Notes under the pieces: generated by a model
Told to the model about the DNA's origin: nothing
The model's input: the letters and a program-made list of their open reading frames with translations, nothing else
The model's database searches: none
Part shown: one piece after another, positions 1 to 8,332 of the stretch
Layout of the letters: every line of letters starts with the position of its first letter
Position numbering within the stretch: position 1 is the stretch's first letter
Made by a program: the position numbers and the translations under genes
Assembly (NCBI RefSeq): GCF_016741935.1
Contig: NZ_JAERRG010000011.1
Coordinates: 186,001-250,000 of the forward strand
Length of the DNA stretch: 64,000 nucleotides
Reading direction: 5' to 3'
Source: Streptomyces endocoffeicus
GTDB lineage: Bacteria; Actinomycetota; Actinomycetes; Streptomycetales; Streptomycetaceae

Positions 1-373
1 CGCGCGGCGCGGGCACGCCCTCGGGCACCGGGGTCACCGCGCTCGCCGGGACGACATAGTGGGTCTGATGCGGATACAGACCGAAGACGGTGCGCCCCCG
101 CAGGGACGCCGGCCCCTCCTCGACCAGACCCACATTGAGATAGCCGTACTTCACCGGCCCCGGGAACTCGCCGTCCTGGAACGGCGCGCGCATCGCGGTG
201 TACTGGTTCTCCGGTACCCCACCGCGGAAGACCAGGGTCTCCGTACCGCGGCTCACCCCGGAGTACAGCGTGCGCACCACCACGTCCTCGGGCCCGGGTC
301 CGGCCAGGTCCACCTCCCGTATCTCGCCATGGCCGGGGGAGCGGAGCCAGAAGGCACGGGCGGTGCGCGTCAT
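1..373 (-). CDS. Zinc-binding alcohol dehydrogenase-like protein (N-terminal part)
   Basis: The gene runs off the left edge, so only about 124 N-terminal residues are present. The protein starts MTRTARAFWLRSPGHGEI and continues with GVSRGTETLVFRGGVP and GLYPHQTHYVVP. These fit the GroES-like N-terminal domain of medium-chain dehydrogenases of the threonine/sorbitol dehydrogenase type. The ATG is preceded by GGAGAACGTCGT, a good ribosome-binding site. The gene is divergent from the CDP-alcohol phosphatidyltransferase. In Streptomyces such dehydrogenases often stand beside pterin-synthase-like and CDP-alcohol transferase genes (from memory). The NAD-binding domain and the substrate cannot be judged here. 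Confidence 0.75.
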   Translation of the reverse strand, partial: MTRTARAFWLRSPGHGEIREVDLAGPGPEDVVVRTLYSGVSRGTETLVFRGGVPENQYTAMRAPFQDGEFPGPVKYGYLNVGLVEEGPASLRGRTVFGLYPHQTHYVVPASAVTPVPEGVPAPR

Positions 374-491
374 ACGACGTTCTCCTGAGGGGCTGAACAA
401 TCGGACGGTGGCCCACGTACGGATGACCATGAAGCCGCGAACACGGTACGCGGCACCCATCCACTCCGCCACACAGCCCGGAGGGTGCACG

Positions 492-1250
492 GTGGCCCTG
501 AACAATCCCTACAACACGACGCTGTCACGCGACCAGAGCGCCGCGGGCGCGGCCGCGTTGCGCAACGAGACAGCCGTGGGCGCGGCCGCGCAGCTGCTGT
601 TGCTCGTCCTGCTCGGCACGGCGATCGACCTGGGACCCGCGGGCTGGCTGACCGGCCTGGCCTTCGCGGCCGCCACCTGGGCGGTGCTCACCCGCGCCCT
701 GCAGCGGTCCTGGCTCGCCTCCTTCGGCGCGGCCAACCGCGTCACCCTGGCGCGGGCCACGCTCGTCGGCGGGGTGACCGCGCTGGTCGCCGACTCCTTC
801 GAAAGCCCGACGCCGGTCACCGCCCTGGTGTCCCTCACCGCGGTCGCGCTGATCCTCGACGCGGTCGACGGACAGGTGGCGCGCCGCACCGGCACCTCGT
901 CCTCCCTGGGCGCGCGATTCGACATGGAGGTCGACGCCGTCCTCATCCTGGTGCTCAGCATCTACGTGGCCACCTTCCTCGGCCCCTGGGTGCTGCTGAT
1001 CGGCGCCATGCGGTACGCCTTCGTCGCCGCGGCATGGATGCTGCCCTGGCTGAACGGCCAGCTGCCCCCGAGCACGGCCCGCAAGACGGTGGCCGCGCTC
1101 CAGGGCGTCCTGCTGCTGGTCGTCGGCGCCGATGTACTCCCGTATCCGGTGGCCTTCGGCGCCGCCCTGCTGGCCCTGACCCTGCTCAGCTGGTCCTTCG
1201 CCCGCGACATCAGGTGGCTGTGGCGCACCCGGGCCGCCCGCGCGCGGTGA
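492..1250 (+). CDS. CDP-alcohol phosphatidyltransferase family membrane protein
   Basis: This 252-residue integral membrane enzyme should transfer a phosphoalcohol group from a CDP-alcohol to an acceptor in the membrane. The family signature D-x2-DG-x2-AR-x8-9-G-x3-D-x3-D is complete: DAVDGQVARR followed by GARFDMEVDA. Several hydrophobic segments follow. The GTG start was chosen because GGAGG lies seven bases upstream; reading further upstream would add a basic, non-conserved extension. The acceptor cannot be deduced (phospholipid headgroup, inositol or other). The gene is divergent from the dehydrogenase at the left edge, with which it may share a pathway. Confidence 0.85.
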   Translation: MALNNPYNTTLSRDQSAAGAAALRNETAVGAAAQLLLLVLLGTAIDLGPAGWLTGLAFAAATWAVLTRALQRSWLASFGAANRVTLARATLVGGVTALVADSFESPTPVTALVSLTAVALILDAVDGQVARRTGTSSSLGARFDMEVDAVLILVLSIYVATFLGPWVLLIGAMRYAFVAAAWMLPWLNGQLPPSTARKTVAALQGVLLLVVGADVLPYPVAFGAALLALTLLSWSFARDIRWLWRTRAARAR

Positions 1251-1311
1251 GCGCGACGGCGCGACGGGCGCGGTGAGCGCGGTGAGCGCGGCGGCGCCGA
1301 CGAGCCCGCTG

Positions 1312-1366
1312 CCCGCTACCAGGGAGGGCCCCGCCACCAGGGAAGGGACCCGCTACCAGGGAAGGG
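1312..1366. repeat. Three tandem copies of a ~19-bp CCAGGGA(A)GGG unit
   Basis: Three near-identical units, each carrying ACCAGGGAAGGG or ACCAGGGAGGG preceded by a CCCGCT-like spacer, sit between the phosphatidyltransferase and the SDR. The last unit runs into the SDR stop codon, so the repeat shapes the SDR C-terminus (GALPW). No function is evident. Slippage is the likely origin. Confidence 0.6.
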
Positions 1367-2066
1367 CGCCCTCGATGTCGAAGTAGCCTCCCGTCGGCCC
1401 GTCCGGGCCCACCGTCGCCATACGGACGATGATCTCGGCGCCCTCCTCGACGGTCTGGTGACCGGTGCGCCCGTTGAGGTCCGTCGCGGTGTAGCCGGGC
1501 TCCACGGCGTTGATCCGCATCTCCGGGAACGCCTTCGCGTACTGCACGGTGACCATGTTGACCGTGGCCTTCGACGCCGGATAGGCGACGCCCGGGTAGG
1601 CGTGCGTAGGGGTGTCCGGGGTGGAGACCCGGTCCAGCGAGGCCAGCCCGCTGCTGACATTGACCACGACCGGCGCGGCGGACCGCCGCAGCAGCGGCAG
1701 GAAGGCATGGGTCACCCGCACCACGCCGAAGACGTTCGTATCGAACACCTCCTTCATCATGTCGGCGGTGACCTCCGCGGCGCCGATCACCCCGCCGTCC
1801 GGCGTCCGGGCCTCGATACCGGCGTTGTTGATCAGTACATCCAGTCCGCCGTCGGCCTCGACGGTCTTCGCGGCGGCGGCCACGGACGCGTCATCGGTGA
1901 CATCGAGGACGACCAGCCGCGCCCCCGCCCCCAGCCGCTCGGCGGCGCGGCGTCCGCGGTCGGCGTCCCGGCTGCCCAGATAGACGGTGTGGCCCGCGGC
2001 GATCAGACGGCGGGCGGTCTCGAAGCCGAGACCCTTGTTGGCTCCGGTGATGAGTGTTGTCGTCAT
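1353..2066 (-). CDS. SDR family NAD(P)-dependent oxidoreductase
   Basis: This is a classical short-chain dehydrogenase of 237 residues. It has TGANKGLGFETA (dinucleotide-binding glycine motif, residues 6-17), NNAG, a serine in NVSSG, and YPASK as the Tyr-Lys active site. The start ATG has GGAGG six to seven bases upstream; longer readings lack a site. It is divergent from the XRE/MmyB-type regulator, about 100 bp away, an arrangement in which the regulator commonly controls the reductase. The substrate is unknown. Its length and motifs are complete. Confidence 0.85.
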   Translation of the reverse strand: MTTTLITGANKGLGFETARRLIAAGHTVYLGSRDADRGRRAAERLGAGARLVVLDVTDDASVAAAAKTVEADGGLDVLINNAGIEARTPDGGVIGAAEVTADMMKEVFDTNVFGVVRVTHAFLPLLRRSAAPVVVNVSSGLASLDRVSTPDTPTHAYPGVAYPASKATVNMVTVQYAKAFPEMRINAVEPGYTATDLNGRTGHQTVEEGAEIIVRMATVGPDGPTGGYFDIEGALPW

Positions 2067-2169
2067 GCCCTCCAGGCTGCGTCCGGTCCGGGCGGCCAGC
2101 CAGGTGCCCTGTCTTCCTGGGACCGCGGGTACCAGGCTCGTCCCCCGGCCGAGGTGCAGACTGGTGACC
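2067..2169. promoter_or_regulatory. Divergent promoter region with short inverted repeats
   Basis: The gap between the SDR and its probable regulator holds CCAGG and CCTGG arms (about 2100-2119) and a nearby GTACCAGGCTC that partly mirrors the GCCAGGTGCC motif. These are candidate operator halves for the MmyB-type regulator. No clear -35/-10 pair could be fixed by eye, so the operator is inferred from position and symmetry. Confidence 0.35.
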
Positions 2170-3009
2170 ATGGCGACCACGGAGTTCGGGCAGGCGGTAC
2201 GGCGCTGGCGGGACCGGGTCCCGCCGGAGGCCGCCGGGCTGCCGGCCGGCGGACAGCGGCGGGCGGCCGGGCTCCGCCGTGAGGAACTGGCCCTGCTCGC
2301 CGGGATCTCCGTCGACTACGTCACCCGCCTCGAACAGGGCCGGGCGTCCCATCCCTCGACCCAGGTCGTCGAGGCCCTGGCCAGGGCGCTACGGCTGTCG
2401 GCTGCCGAGCGCGCCCACCTCTTCCGGCTGGCCGGGCTGGCCCCACCGGGCCCGGAGACGGTCCCGGCGTACATCACCCCGAGCGTCCAGCGGCTGCTGG
2501 ACCGGCTGACCGGAACGCCCGTCGCCGTGAGCGACGCGTCCTGGACGCTGCTGATGGCCAATCCGCCGTATGTGGCCCTGAGGGGCGATCCGTCCCGGTG
2601 GCGCGGCAACGAGCGCAACGGAGTCTGGCGCCATTTCGTCAGCGAGGACACCGGCTCCCGGCAGACGCATCAGGCCCGGAGCGAGTTCCAGGCCGCGCTG
2701 GTCGCCGACCTCCGTACGGCCGCCGCCCGCTACCCGGCCGACCAGCGGCTGCGGCGGCTGGTCGCGGAGCTGCGCGCGAACAGCGAGCGGTTCGCCGAAC
2801 TGTGGGACTCCGGCACCGTCGGCCACCACGAGGCATCGCGCAAGACCATCGACCATCCACGGGTGGGCCCGCTGACGCTGGACTGCGATGTGCTCACCGT
2901 GGCGGGCAGCGATCTGCGCATCGTGGTCTACACCGCCGAGCCCGACACCGAGGACGCCGAACGCCTCGCCCTGCTCACGGTGCTGGGCACCCAGACGCTC
3001 ACCGGCTAG
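2170..3009 (+). CDS. XRE-family regulator with MmyB-like C-terminal domain
   Basis: The N-terminal ~85 residues form a Cro/C1-type helix-turn-helix (LRREELALLAGISVDYV, then LEQGRASHPS). The rest matches the MmyB-like ligand-binding domain, with its typical VSDASWTLLMANPPY, the WRHFV segment and a C-terminal LTLDCDVLTVAGSDLRIVVY stretch. Its 279 residues are normal for the family. A GTG two codons upstream has a better-spaced GAGG and is an alternative start. Such proteins often sit divergent to a reductase and control it; members are thought to sense small hydrophobic ligands. The target here is probably the adjacent SDR. Confidence 0.85.
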   Translation: MATTEFGQAVRRWRDRVPPEAAGLPAGGQRRAAGLRREELALLAGISVDYVTRLEQGRASHPSTQVVEALARALRLSAAERAHLFRLAGLAPPGPETVPAYITPSVQRLLDRLTGTPVAVSDASWTLLMANPPYVALRGDPSRWRGNERNGVWRHFVSEDTGSRQTHQARSEFQAALVADLRTAAARYPADQRLRRLVAELRANSERFAELWDSGTVGHHEASRKTIDHPRVGPLTLDCDVLTVAGSDLRIVVYTAEPDTEDAERLALLTVLGTQTLTG

Positions 3010-3708
3010 GGGCGCCCGGCGACCCATGCCGCCCGCGGCGGGCTGCTCCCCTCCCCGCCCCTCCCCACAACTGGGGCTCCGCCCCAGCCCCCGGCCGGAC
3101 GACCCGGTTGTGCGCAGGCATCCGCCCGATCATCCACCACACCAGCATGCCGACCGCGATCAGCCCGCCGGTGCGGGTGTTCACGCTCTCGCCGTCCGCC
3201 GCGAACAGCGCCTGGCCCTGGGACGCCGTGCCCCCCTGCTGAGCTGCTCGCGGCGACGGTCGGCCCGTCGCCTCCGGGTCCAGGGGCGGAGCGGAACCGG
3301 AGCTCCGCCCCTGGACCTGGCTGGACGGCCGGGACGTGTGCGCGCGTCCGTCAGGTCGTTCGCCGCGCCGGCGTGCCGACCGCGATCAGCCCGCCGGTGC
3401 ACCCGCCGGTGCGGGTGTGCAACGGCGGCGGTGGTCGGCTTGTCGACGCCCGGGGTCCAGGGGCGGAGCCCTTGGTTACGGGAAGGGGCGGGGAGGGGAA
3501 AGACCCGCCGGACCCCCGTACCCCCGAATCTGGCGATGAGATTTTCATATTTGCGTAATTGGATCGCTGCGTTCCGTAAGATTTTAGGCTCATCCGATGC
3601 ACGAACCGGCGTTGGTGCGCGCTATCTGAACAGAGGGCGCAACACGGCGCACTCGCGGGGCGTGTGGGGGCCACCCTTGTACGACGAACAGAAGGACAGC
3701 GAAGTCCG
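3010..3708. other. 699-bp gap with split GC-rich repeat element and hairpins, no convincing gene
   Basis: Two halves of the same GC-rich element as at 57.5-57.7 kb are recognisable. The left half (about 3029-3092) has GGCGGGCTGCTCCCCTCCCC then GGGGCTCCGCCCC. The right half (about 3458-3510) has GGAAGGGGCGGGGAGGGGAA. The 360 bp between them carry two diverged copies of a segment with GCCGACCGCGATCAGCCCGC (about 3150-3187 and 3375-3420). On the minus strand the first copy reads as a short hydrophobic stretch (LIAVGMLVWWMIG). This could be the relic of a small membrane-protein gene, but no intact reading frame with a ribosome-binding site was found. Confidence 0.5.
3279..3315. terminator. 14-bp perfect hairpin
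   Basis: The arms TCCAGGGGCGGAGC and GCTCCGCCCCTGGA pair perfectly around a 9-base loop. It lies 270 bp past the MmyB-type regulator and within the split repeat region. It could act as a terminator, but it is also typical of the GC-rich palindromes scattered through Streptomyces intergenic DNA. Confidence 0.5.
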
Positions 3709-3867
3709 GTGAATCTTCAAACCGTGGTGAACGTCGTCACCGCCGTACTCGTCACCCGGGTATTCGGCAGTGACGCCATCGCCCTCCTGCGCCGCGCGGC
3801 CGCGATGGGAGTCCGCGTCGGCGTATCGGAACTGCATCGCAACAACCAGGAGGGAGGGGAGCGGTGA
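3709..3867 (+). CDS. Small protein leading an ECF sigma operon
   Basis: A 52-residue product starts from GTG with AAGGA about 12 bases upstream. It begins VNLQTVVNVVTAVLVTRVFG, a hydrophobic helix, and ends in a polar tail (VGVSELHRNNQEGGER). The stop overlaps the sigma factor start as GTGA, so the two are likely translationally coupled. No family is recognised. Its size, position and single hydrophobic helix would suit a membrane-associated partner or a leader peptide, but this is inference. Confidence 0.6.
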   Translation: MNLQTVVNVVTAVLVTRVFGSDAIALLRRAAAMGVRVGVSELHRNNQEGGER

Positions 3868-4412
3868 CCAACGACTTCCCGCGCTCGCGCGAGATCACCT
3901 CGATGACCACCGGACTCCCCGCGGACTTCCGCGCCTTCCACCAACTCCACCGGAAGGCGTACATCGACCGGGCCATGGTCTACCTCGGCAACCACGCGGA
4001 CGCCGAAGAGGCCGTCGACGCCGCCTTCGAACAGCTCCTGCGCTGCTGGCCCAGGGTGCTGAGCATGGAGAACCCGGCCGCCTACGCCTGGAAGGTCATG
4101 AAGAACCGGGTCATCGACCTCGCCAGGGCCCGCAACCGGGGCCCCGCCCTCCTGGACAACGCAACCTTCGAGACCGCGATACTCAAGGACGCGGTGGACC
4201 CCATCGCCGCCCTGGAGGAGAGCCTGAATCTCTATCAGGCGATCAAGAAGCTCCCCGAACGCCAGCAGGACGTGGTCATCCTGCTGCACTGCCGCGGCTA
4301 CAGCGTCGCCGAGACCGCCACCCACCTCGGCATCACCGAGGCCGGTGTGCGCTCCACCGCCCGCTACGCCCGCCGCCGTCTGCAACAACTCCTGGCCAAG
4401 GACAACCGATGA
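3864..4412 (+). CDS. ECF-type RNA polymerase sigma factor
   Basis: The 182-residue protein has a region 2-like N-terminal half (HRKAYIDRAMVYLGNHADAEEAVDAAFEQLL, then NPAAYAWKVMKNRVIDLAR). It also has a region 4 helix-turn-helix (LPERQQDVVILLHCRGYSVAETATHLGITEAGVRSTARYARRRL). The order and spacing fit sigma-70 family ECF factors, which redirect RNA polymerase in response to a signal. It overlaps the small ORF upstream (GTGA) and the next gene (ATGA), so all three are co-translated. No zinc-binding anti-sigma factor of the usual HxxxCxxC type is adjacent. A second in-frame ATG at about codon 14 is an alternative start. Confidence 0.85.
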   Translation: MTNDFPRSREITSMTTGLPADFRAFHQLHRKAYIDRAMVYLGNHADAEEAVDAAFEQLLRCWPRVLSMENPAAYAWKVMKNRVIDLARARNRGPALLDNATFETAILKDAVDPIAALEESLNLYQAIKKLPERQQDVVILLHCRGYSVAETATHLGITEAGVRSTARYARRRLQQLLAKDNR

Positions 4413-5215
4413 CCTCACCCATTGACCGCATCCTCGCGCGGGCCCTGCTCAACCCCACCCCTCCCATCGACTTCGAGGCCGCCGAGGCCCGGCTCGCCGC
4501 CCGCCACGCCAACCCCGGCGGCTCCCCGCCCCAGGAGCGCCCCCCTCAACAGGACCGGCGGACGTCCGCGGCCACCGGGGCCACCGGAGCCGCGGCGCCG
4601 GGCGCGGACGAGCGGATGGCGCAGGACCTGCACACCCTGTGCGAGGCGATCATCGCCCGGCCCGACGCCCTGACCCAGCTGCGGGACTTCCTCACCCGCC
4701 GCATCCTCGAACCGCCGGGCTCCCGGGTCCTGGGGTGCGTGCTCCAGCTGGCCGGGCATGAGGACCACGCCCAGTTCTGGTGGCAGTTCGCCGCCGGGGC
4801 CGGCGACCCCGCCGCCGCGTACTGCCTCTACCTCCACCACATGGCGCTGGGCGAGGACGGCCAGGCGCACGCGTGGCTCGAGTGGTGGCACGAGCAGGCG
4901 GGCAACGACATTCCGCCGGTCACCGACACCGTGGAGGACTGGACCGCCACCGACCATGAGATGGCCGCCGCCCTCCGCATCCTGCACGGCCTGAAGAGGG
5001 GACAGGAGGTCCCGCCCGCCACCAGGGCGGTCATCCACTACGTCGCCGAGGCCGTCGACTTCACCGACGACCCCGACATCGACCTGCCGCTGCCGGAACC
5101 GGGGTTCGCCGACCGCATCGAGGACCTCACCACCACCAAGACCACCACGGACGTCGCGCCTCCCGCCGACCGGGCCGTGCTGCCGGAGCGGCCACGCAGC
5201 GGTTCCCCCGCCTGA
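4409..5215 (+). CDS. Sel1/TPR-like protein coupled to an ECF sigma factor
   Basis: This 268-residue soluble protein has a Pro/Ala-rich linker (about residues 30-65). A helical core follows, in which GAGDPAAAYCLYLHHMALGE and AHAWLEWWHEQAG resemble a Sel1/TPR-type repeat. The tail is acidic (VDFTDDPDIDLPLPEP). It starts with ATGA overlapping the sigma factor stop. No transmembrane segment or anti-sigma zinc motif is visible. The genetic coupling suggests that it modulates the sigma factor or acts in the same response; this is inference, and no named family was recognised beyond the helical repeat. Confidence 0.65.
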   Translation: MTSPIDRILARALLNPTPPIDFEAAEARLAARHANPGGSPPQERPPQQDRRTSAATGATGAAAPGADERMAQDLHTLCEAIIARPDALTQLRDFLTRRILEPPGSRVLGCVLQLAGHEDHAQFWWQFAAGAGDPAAAYCLYLHHMALGEDGQAHAWLEWWHEQAGNDIPPVTDTVEDWTATDHEMAAALRILHGLKRGQEVPPATRAVIHYVAEAVDFTDDPDIDLPLPEPGFADRIEDLTTTKTTTDVAPPADRAVLPERPRSGSPA

Positions 5216-5281
5216 GCGCTCCGCTGGAAGTGCCCTGATCTGCCGTCGATCGCCTGCGGCGCCGTCGTGGCTGGTCGCCCA

Positions 5282-5335
5282 CGCGGCGGAGCCGCATATC
5301 GACACAGCCGCGGCGGAGCCGCACATCGACACAGC
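5282..5335. repeat. Two tandem 27-bp copies of a GGCGGAGCCGC-containing unit
   Basis: Two head-to-tail 27-bp units, each with CGGCGGAGCCG followed by CATATCGACACAGC or CACATCGACACAGC, differ at one base. GGCGGAGCCGC is a short palindrome that recurs in Streptomyces intergenic regions. The copies lie between the convergent sigma-factor and kdp operons. Confidence 0.8.
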
Positions 5336-5401
5336 CCCGCGCCCCTTGAGGGCGCCTCCGCATCGGAGCCGGCTTCCGCCGATCTGCTCAGCGGCACAGA
5401 G

Positions 5402-5436
5402 AGCCGGCGGCCGGAGAATGTCTCCGGCCGCCGGCT
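5402..5436. terminator. 15-bp perfect hairpin, bidirectional terminator
   Basis: The arms AGCCGGCGGCCGGAG and CTCCGGCCGCCGGCT pair perfectly around a 5-base loop. The hairpin sits between the convergent ends of the sigma-factor operon and the kdp operon, and so probably terminates both. It has no T-tract, which is usual in Streptomyces. Confidence 0.75.
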
Positions 5437-5523
5437 CCCGTTCCCGAAGGACCGACTCCCACTCCCGAAGGCCGCGAAACTCCTCGGAAGGCCAGCGGAA
5501 CTCCTCGGCGCGCGGCGCGCGCC

Positions 5524-6192
5524 TCAGCGCTGGGCCACCAGCTCCTTGAGCGCGACGTTCAGCTCGAGGACGTTCACCCGCGGCTCGCCGATGAACCCGG
5601 CCGTACGGCCCTCGGTCTTGTCCTCGACCAGCTTCTCCACCTGGCCGACCGACAGCCCGTTCCGCTCCGCGACCCGGTGGACCTGGATCTTCGCGTACCG
5701 CGGGGAGATGTCCGGGTCCAGACCGGAGCCGGAGGACGTCACCGCCTCGGCGGGGACCTGGGACGGCTTGACGGTGTAACCGGGCACCGAGTTGTTCTTG
5801 ACGACCGCGGCCTTGGCGTCCCGGACCTGCTGGAGGAGGTCCTTGCTGTCGGCGGAGAGGTTGGTGGCTCCGGACAGCAGCAGCTTGTACTGGGTGTTGA
5901 GGCTGTTGCTGCCGAGGCCGTTCGCCGGGCGTCCCTGGAACCACTTCAGATCGGGGTCCGGGGTCTCCTGGCCCTTCTTCAGCGGCAGGTCGTACGACTG
6001 CCCGATCAGCGAGGAGCCGACGACCTTGCCGTGCGCCGTGATCTCGGAGCCGTTCGCCTTGTCGTGGAACAGCCCCTGGGCGACGCCGGTGACAAGCAGC
6101 GGGTAGATGACGCCGGTCACCAGGGTCAGCATCAGGAGGGCGCGCAGCCCGGCGCCGAACAGCCGGACGGTGTTCATGACGGAATGGTTCAT
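5524..6192 (-). CDS. kdpC: Potassium-transporting ATPase subunit C
   Basis: KdpC is the single-span subunit that stabilises the KdpFABC high-affinity K+ pump and helps couple ATP binding to transport. The 222-residue product has one N-terminal transmembrane helix (LRALLMLTLVTGVIYPLLVTG) and family motifs such as GSSLIGQ, FQGRPA, VPAEAVTSSGSGLDPDISP and RVNVLELN. It follows kdpB by five bases as the last gene of the operon and ends at a strong hairpin. An internal ATG five codons in is an alternative start. Confidence 0.95.
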   Translation of the reverse strand: MNHSVMNTVRLFGAGLRALLMLTLVTGVIYPLLVTGVAQGLFHDKANGSEITAHGKVVGSSLIGQSYDLPLKKGQETPDPDLKWFQGRPANGLGSNSLNTQYKLLLSGATNLSADSKDLLQQVRDAKAAVVKNNSVPGYTVKPSQVPAEAVTSSGSGLDPDISPRYAKIQVHRVAERNGLSVGQVEKLVEDKTEGRTAGFIGEPRVNVLELNVALKELVAQR

Positions 6193-6197
6193 GGCGA

Positions 6198-8300
6198 TCA
6201 GCCGATCCCGGGGATGAGGGAGATGAGGACGTCGATGATCTTGATGCCGATGAAGGGCGCGATCAGGCCCCCGAGACCGTAGATCCCGAGGTTGCGCCGC
6301 AGCATCCGGTCCGCGCTCATCGGCCGGTAGCGCACCCCCCGCAGGGCGAGCGGCACCAGCGCGATGATGATCAGCGCGTTGAAGATGACCGCGGACAGGA
6401 TCGCCGAGTCCGGTGAGGACAGCTGCATGATGTTCAGCTTGTCCAGGCCCGGGTAGACCGCCGCGAACAGCGCCGGGATGATCGCGAAGTACTTCGCGAC
6501 ATCGTTGGCGATGGAGAAGGTGGTCAGCGCGCCCCGGGTGATCAGCAGCTGCTTGCCGATCTCCACGATCTCGATCAGCTTGGTCGGGTTGGAGTCGAGG
6601 TCGACCATGTTGCCGGCCTCTTTGGCGGCCGACGTACCGGTGTTCATGGCCACACCCACATCGGCCTGGGCCAGCGCCGGCGCGTCGTTCGTACCGTCAC
6701 CGGTCATCGCGACCAGCTTGCCGCCCGCCTGCTCCCGCTTGATCAGGGCCATCTTGTCCTCGGGCGTGGCCTCGGCGAGGAAGTCGTCGACGCCCGCCTC
6801 CTCGGCTATCGCCTTGGCCGTCAGCGGGTTGTCACCCGTGATCATGACGGTCTTGATGCCCATGCGGCGCAGCTCGTCGAACCGCTCCCGCATGCCCTCC
6901 TTGACCACGTCCTTGAGGTGGACGACACCCAGCACACGAGCGCCTTCGTCGTCCTGGACGGCGACCAGCAGCGGGGTGCCACCGGCCGCCGAGATCCGGT
7001 GGGCGATCCGGTCCGCGTCCTCGGCGACCGTACCGCCCCGCTCCCGGACCCAGGCGAGGACCGAACCGGCCGCCCCCTTGCGGATCTTCCGCGCGCCGAC
7101 GTCCACACCCGACATCCGGGTCTGCGCGGTGAACTCGATCCACTCGGCCCCCACCAGCTCGCCCTGGTGGCGCTCGCGCAGCCCGTACTTCTCCTTCGCC
7201 AGGACGACGACGGACCGGCCCTCGGGGGTCTCGTCGGCCAGTGAGGACAGCTGGGCGGCGTCCGCGACCTCGGCCTCGGTGGTGCCGCGCACCGGCACGA
7301 ACTCCGCCGCCTGCCGGTTGCCCAGGGTGATGGTGCCGGTCTTGTCCAGCAGCAGGGTGGAGACGTCACCGGCGGCCTCGACCGCCCGGCCCGACATGGC
7401 CAGGACATTGCGCTGGACGAGGCGGTCCATGCCCGCGATGCCGATCGCCGACAGCAGGGCGCCGATCGTCGTCGGGATCAGACAGACCAGCAGCGCCACC
7501 AGCACCACCATCGTCAGATGCGTGCCCGCGTAGTCCGCGAACGGCGGCAGCGTGGCGCAGGCGAGCAGGAAGACGATCGTCAGCGAGGCGAGCAGGATGT
7601 TCAGCGCGATCTCGTTGGGCGTCTTCTGCCGCGCGGCGCCCTCCACCAGGTTGATCATCCGGTCGATGAAGGTCTCGCCCGGCTTGGTGGTGATCCTGAT
7701 GACGATGCGGTCGGACAGCACCTTCGTCCCGCCGGTCACGGCCGACCGGTCGCCACCGGACTCCCTGATGACCGGCGCCGACTCGCCGGTGATCGCCGAC
7801 TCGTCGACCGAGGCGACGCCCTCCACCACATCGCCGTCGCCGGGGATGACATCGCCGGCCTCGCAGACCACCAGGTCACCGATGGTCAGCCCGGTGCCGG
7901 GGATCCGCTCCTCCGAGCCGTCCCCCAGCAGCCGGCGCGCGACGGTGTCGGTCTTGGCCTTGCGCAGGGTGTCGGCCTGCGCCTTGCCACGGCCCTCGGC
8001 GACCGCCTCCGCCAGATTGGCGAAGATCACGGTCAGCCACAGCCAGGCGCTGATCGCCCAGCCGAACCAGTCGCCCGGGTCCTGACACGAGAAGACGGTG
8101 GTCAGTACGGACCCGACCAGCACGACGAACATCACGGGCGACTTCACCATCACCCGCGGGTCCAGCTTGCGGAAGGCGTCCGGCAGCGACCGCAGCAGCT
8201 GCCCGGGGTCGAAGAGGCCCGCGCCGACACGGTCCTCGGCCGGGGCGTGCCCGGTGGGAACGCCGCTGTGCGGCGCCCTGGTCGGAGTGGCAGTGGACAT
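6198..8300 (-). CDS. kdpB: Potassium-transporting ATPase ATP-binding subunit B
   Basis: KdpB is the P-type ATPase subunit of the KdpFABC pump. Visible motifs are TGESAPV (actuator), DKTGTITLGN (phosphorylated Asp), TGDNPLTAKAI, and MTGDGTNDAPALAQADVGVAMN (hinge). The membrane helices are in the expected places and the C-terminus is intact. This start, which gives 700 residues, has GAGGA at good spacing and matches the usual N-terminus. An upstream GTG/ATG at 8336/8333 overlaps the kdpA stop (GTGATGA) and would add 11-12 residues with translational coupling. Confidence 0.93.
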   Translation of the reverse strand: MSTATPTRAPHSGVPTGHAPAEDRVGAGLFDPGQLLRSLPDAFRKLDPRVMVKSPVMFVVLVGSVLTTVFSCQDPGDWFGWAISAWLWLTVIFANLAEAVAEGRGKAQADTLRKAKTDTVARRLLGDGSEERIPGTGLTIGDLVVCEAGDVIPGDGDVVEGVASVDESAITGESAPVIRESGGDRSAVTGGTKVLSDRIVIRITTKPGETFIDRMINLVEGAARQKTPNEIALNILLASLTIVFLLACATLPPFADYAGTHLTMVVLVALLVCLIPTTIGALLSAIGIAGMDRLVQRNVLAMSGRAVEAAGDVSTLLLDKTGTITLGNRQAAEFVPVRGTTEAEVADAAQLSSLADETPEGRSVVVLAKEKYGLRERHQGELVGAEWIEFTAQTRMSGVDVGARKIRKGAAGSVLAWVRERGGTVAEDADRIAHRISAAGGTPLLVAVQDDEGARVLGVVHLKDVVKEGMRERFDELRRMGIKTVMITGDNPLTAKAIAEEAGVDDFLAEATPEDKMALIKREQAGGKLVAMTGDGTNDAPALAQADVGVAMNTGTSAAKEAGNMVDLDSNPTKLIEIVEIGKQLLITRGALTTFSIANDVAKYFAIIPALFAAVYPGLDKLNIMQLSSPDSAILSAVIFNALIIIALVPLALRGVRYRPMSADRMLRRNLGIYGLGGLIAPFIGIKIIDVLISLIPGIG

Positions 8301-8332
8301 GGAGTCCTCGTGTATTTCTCTGCGGGTGGTCA

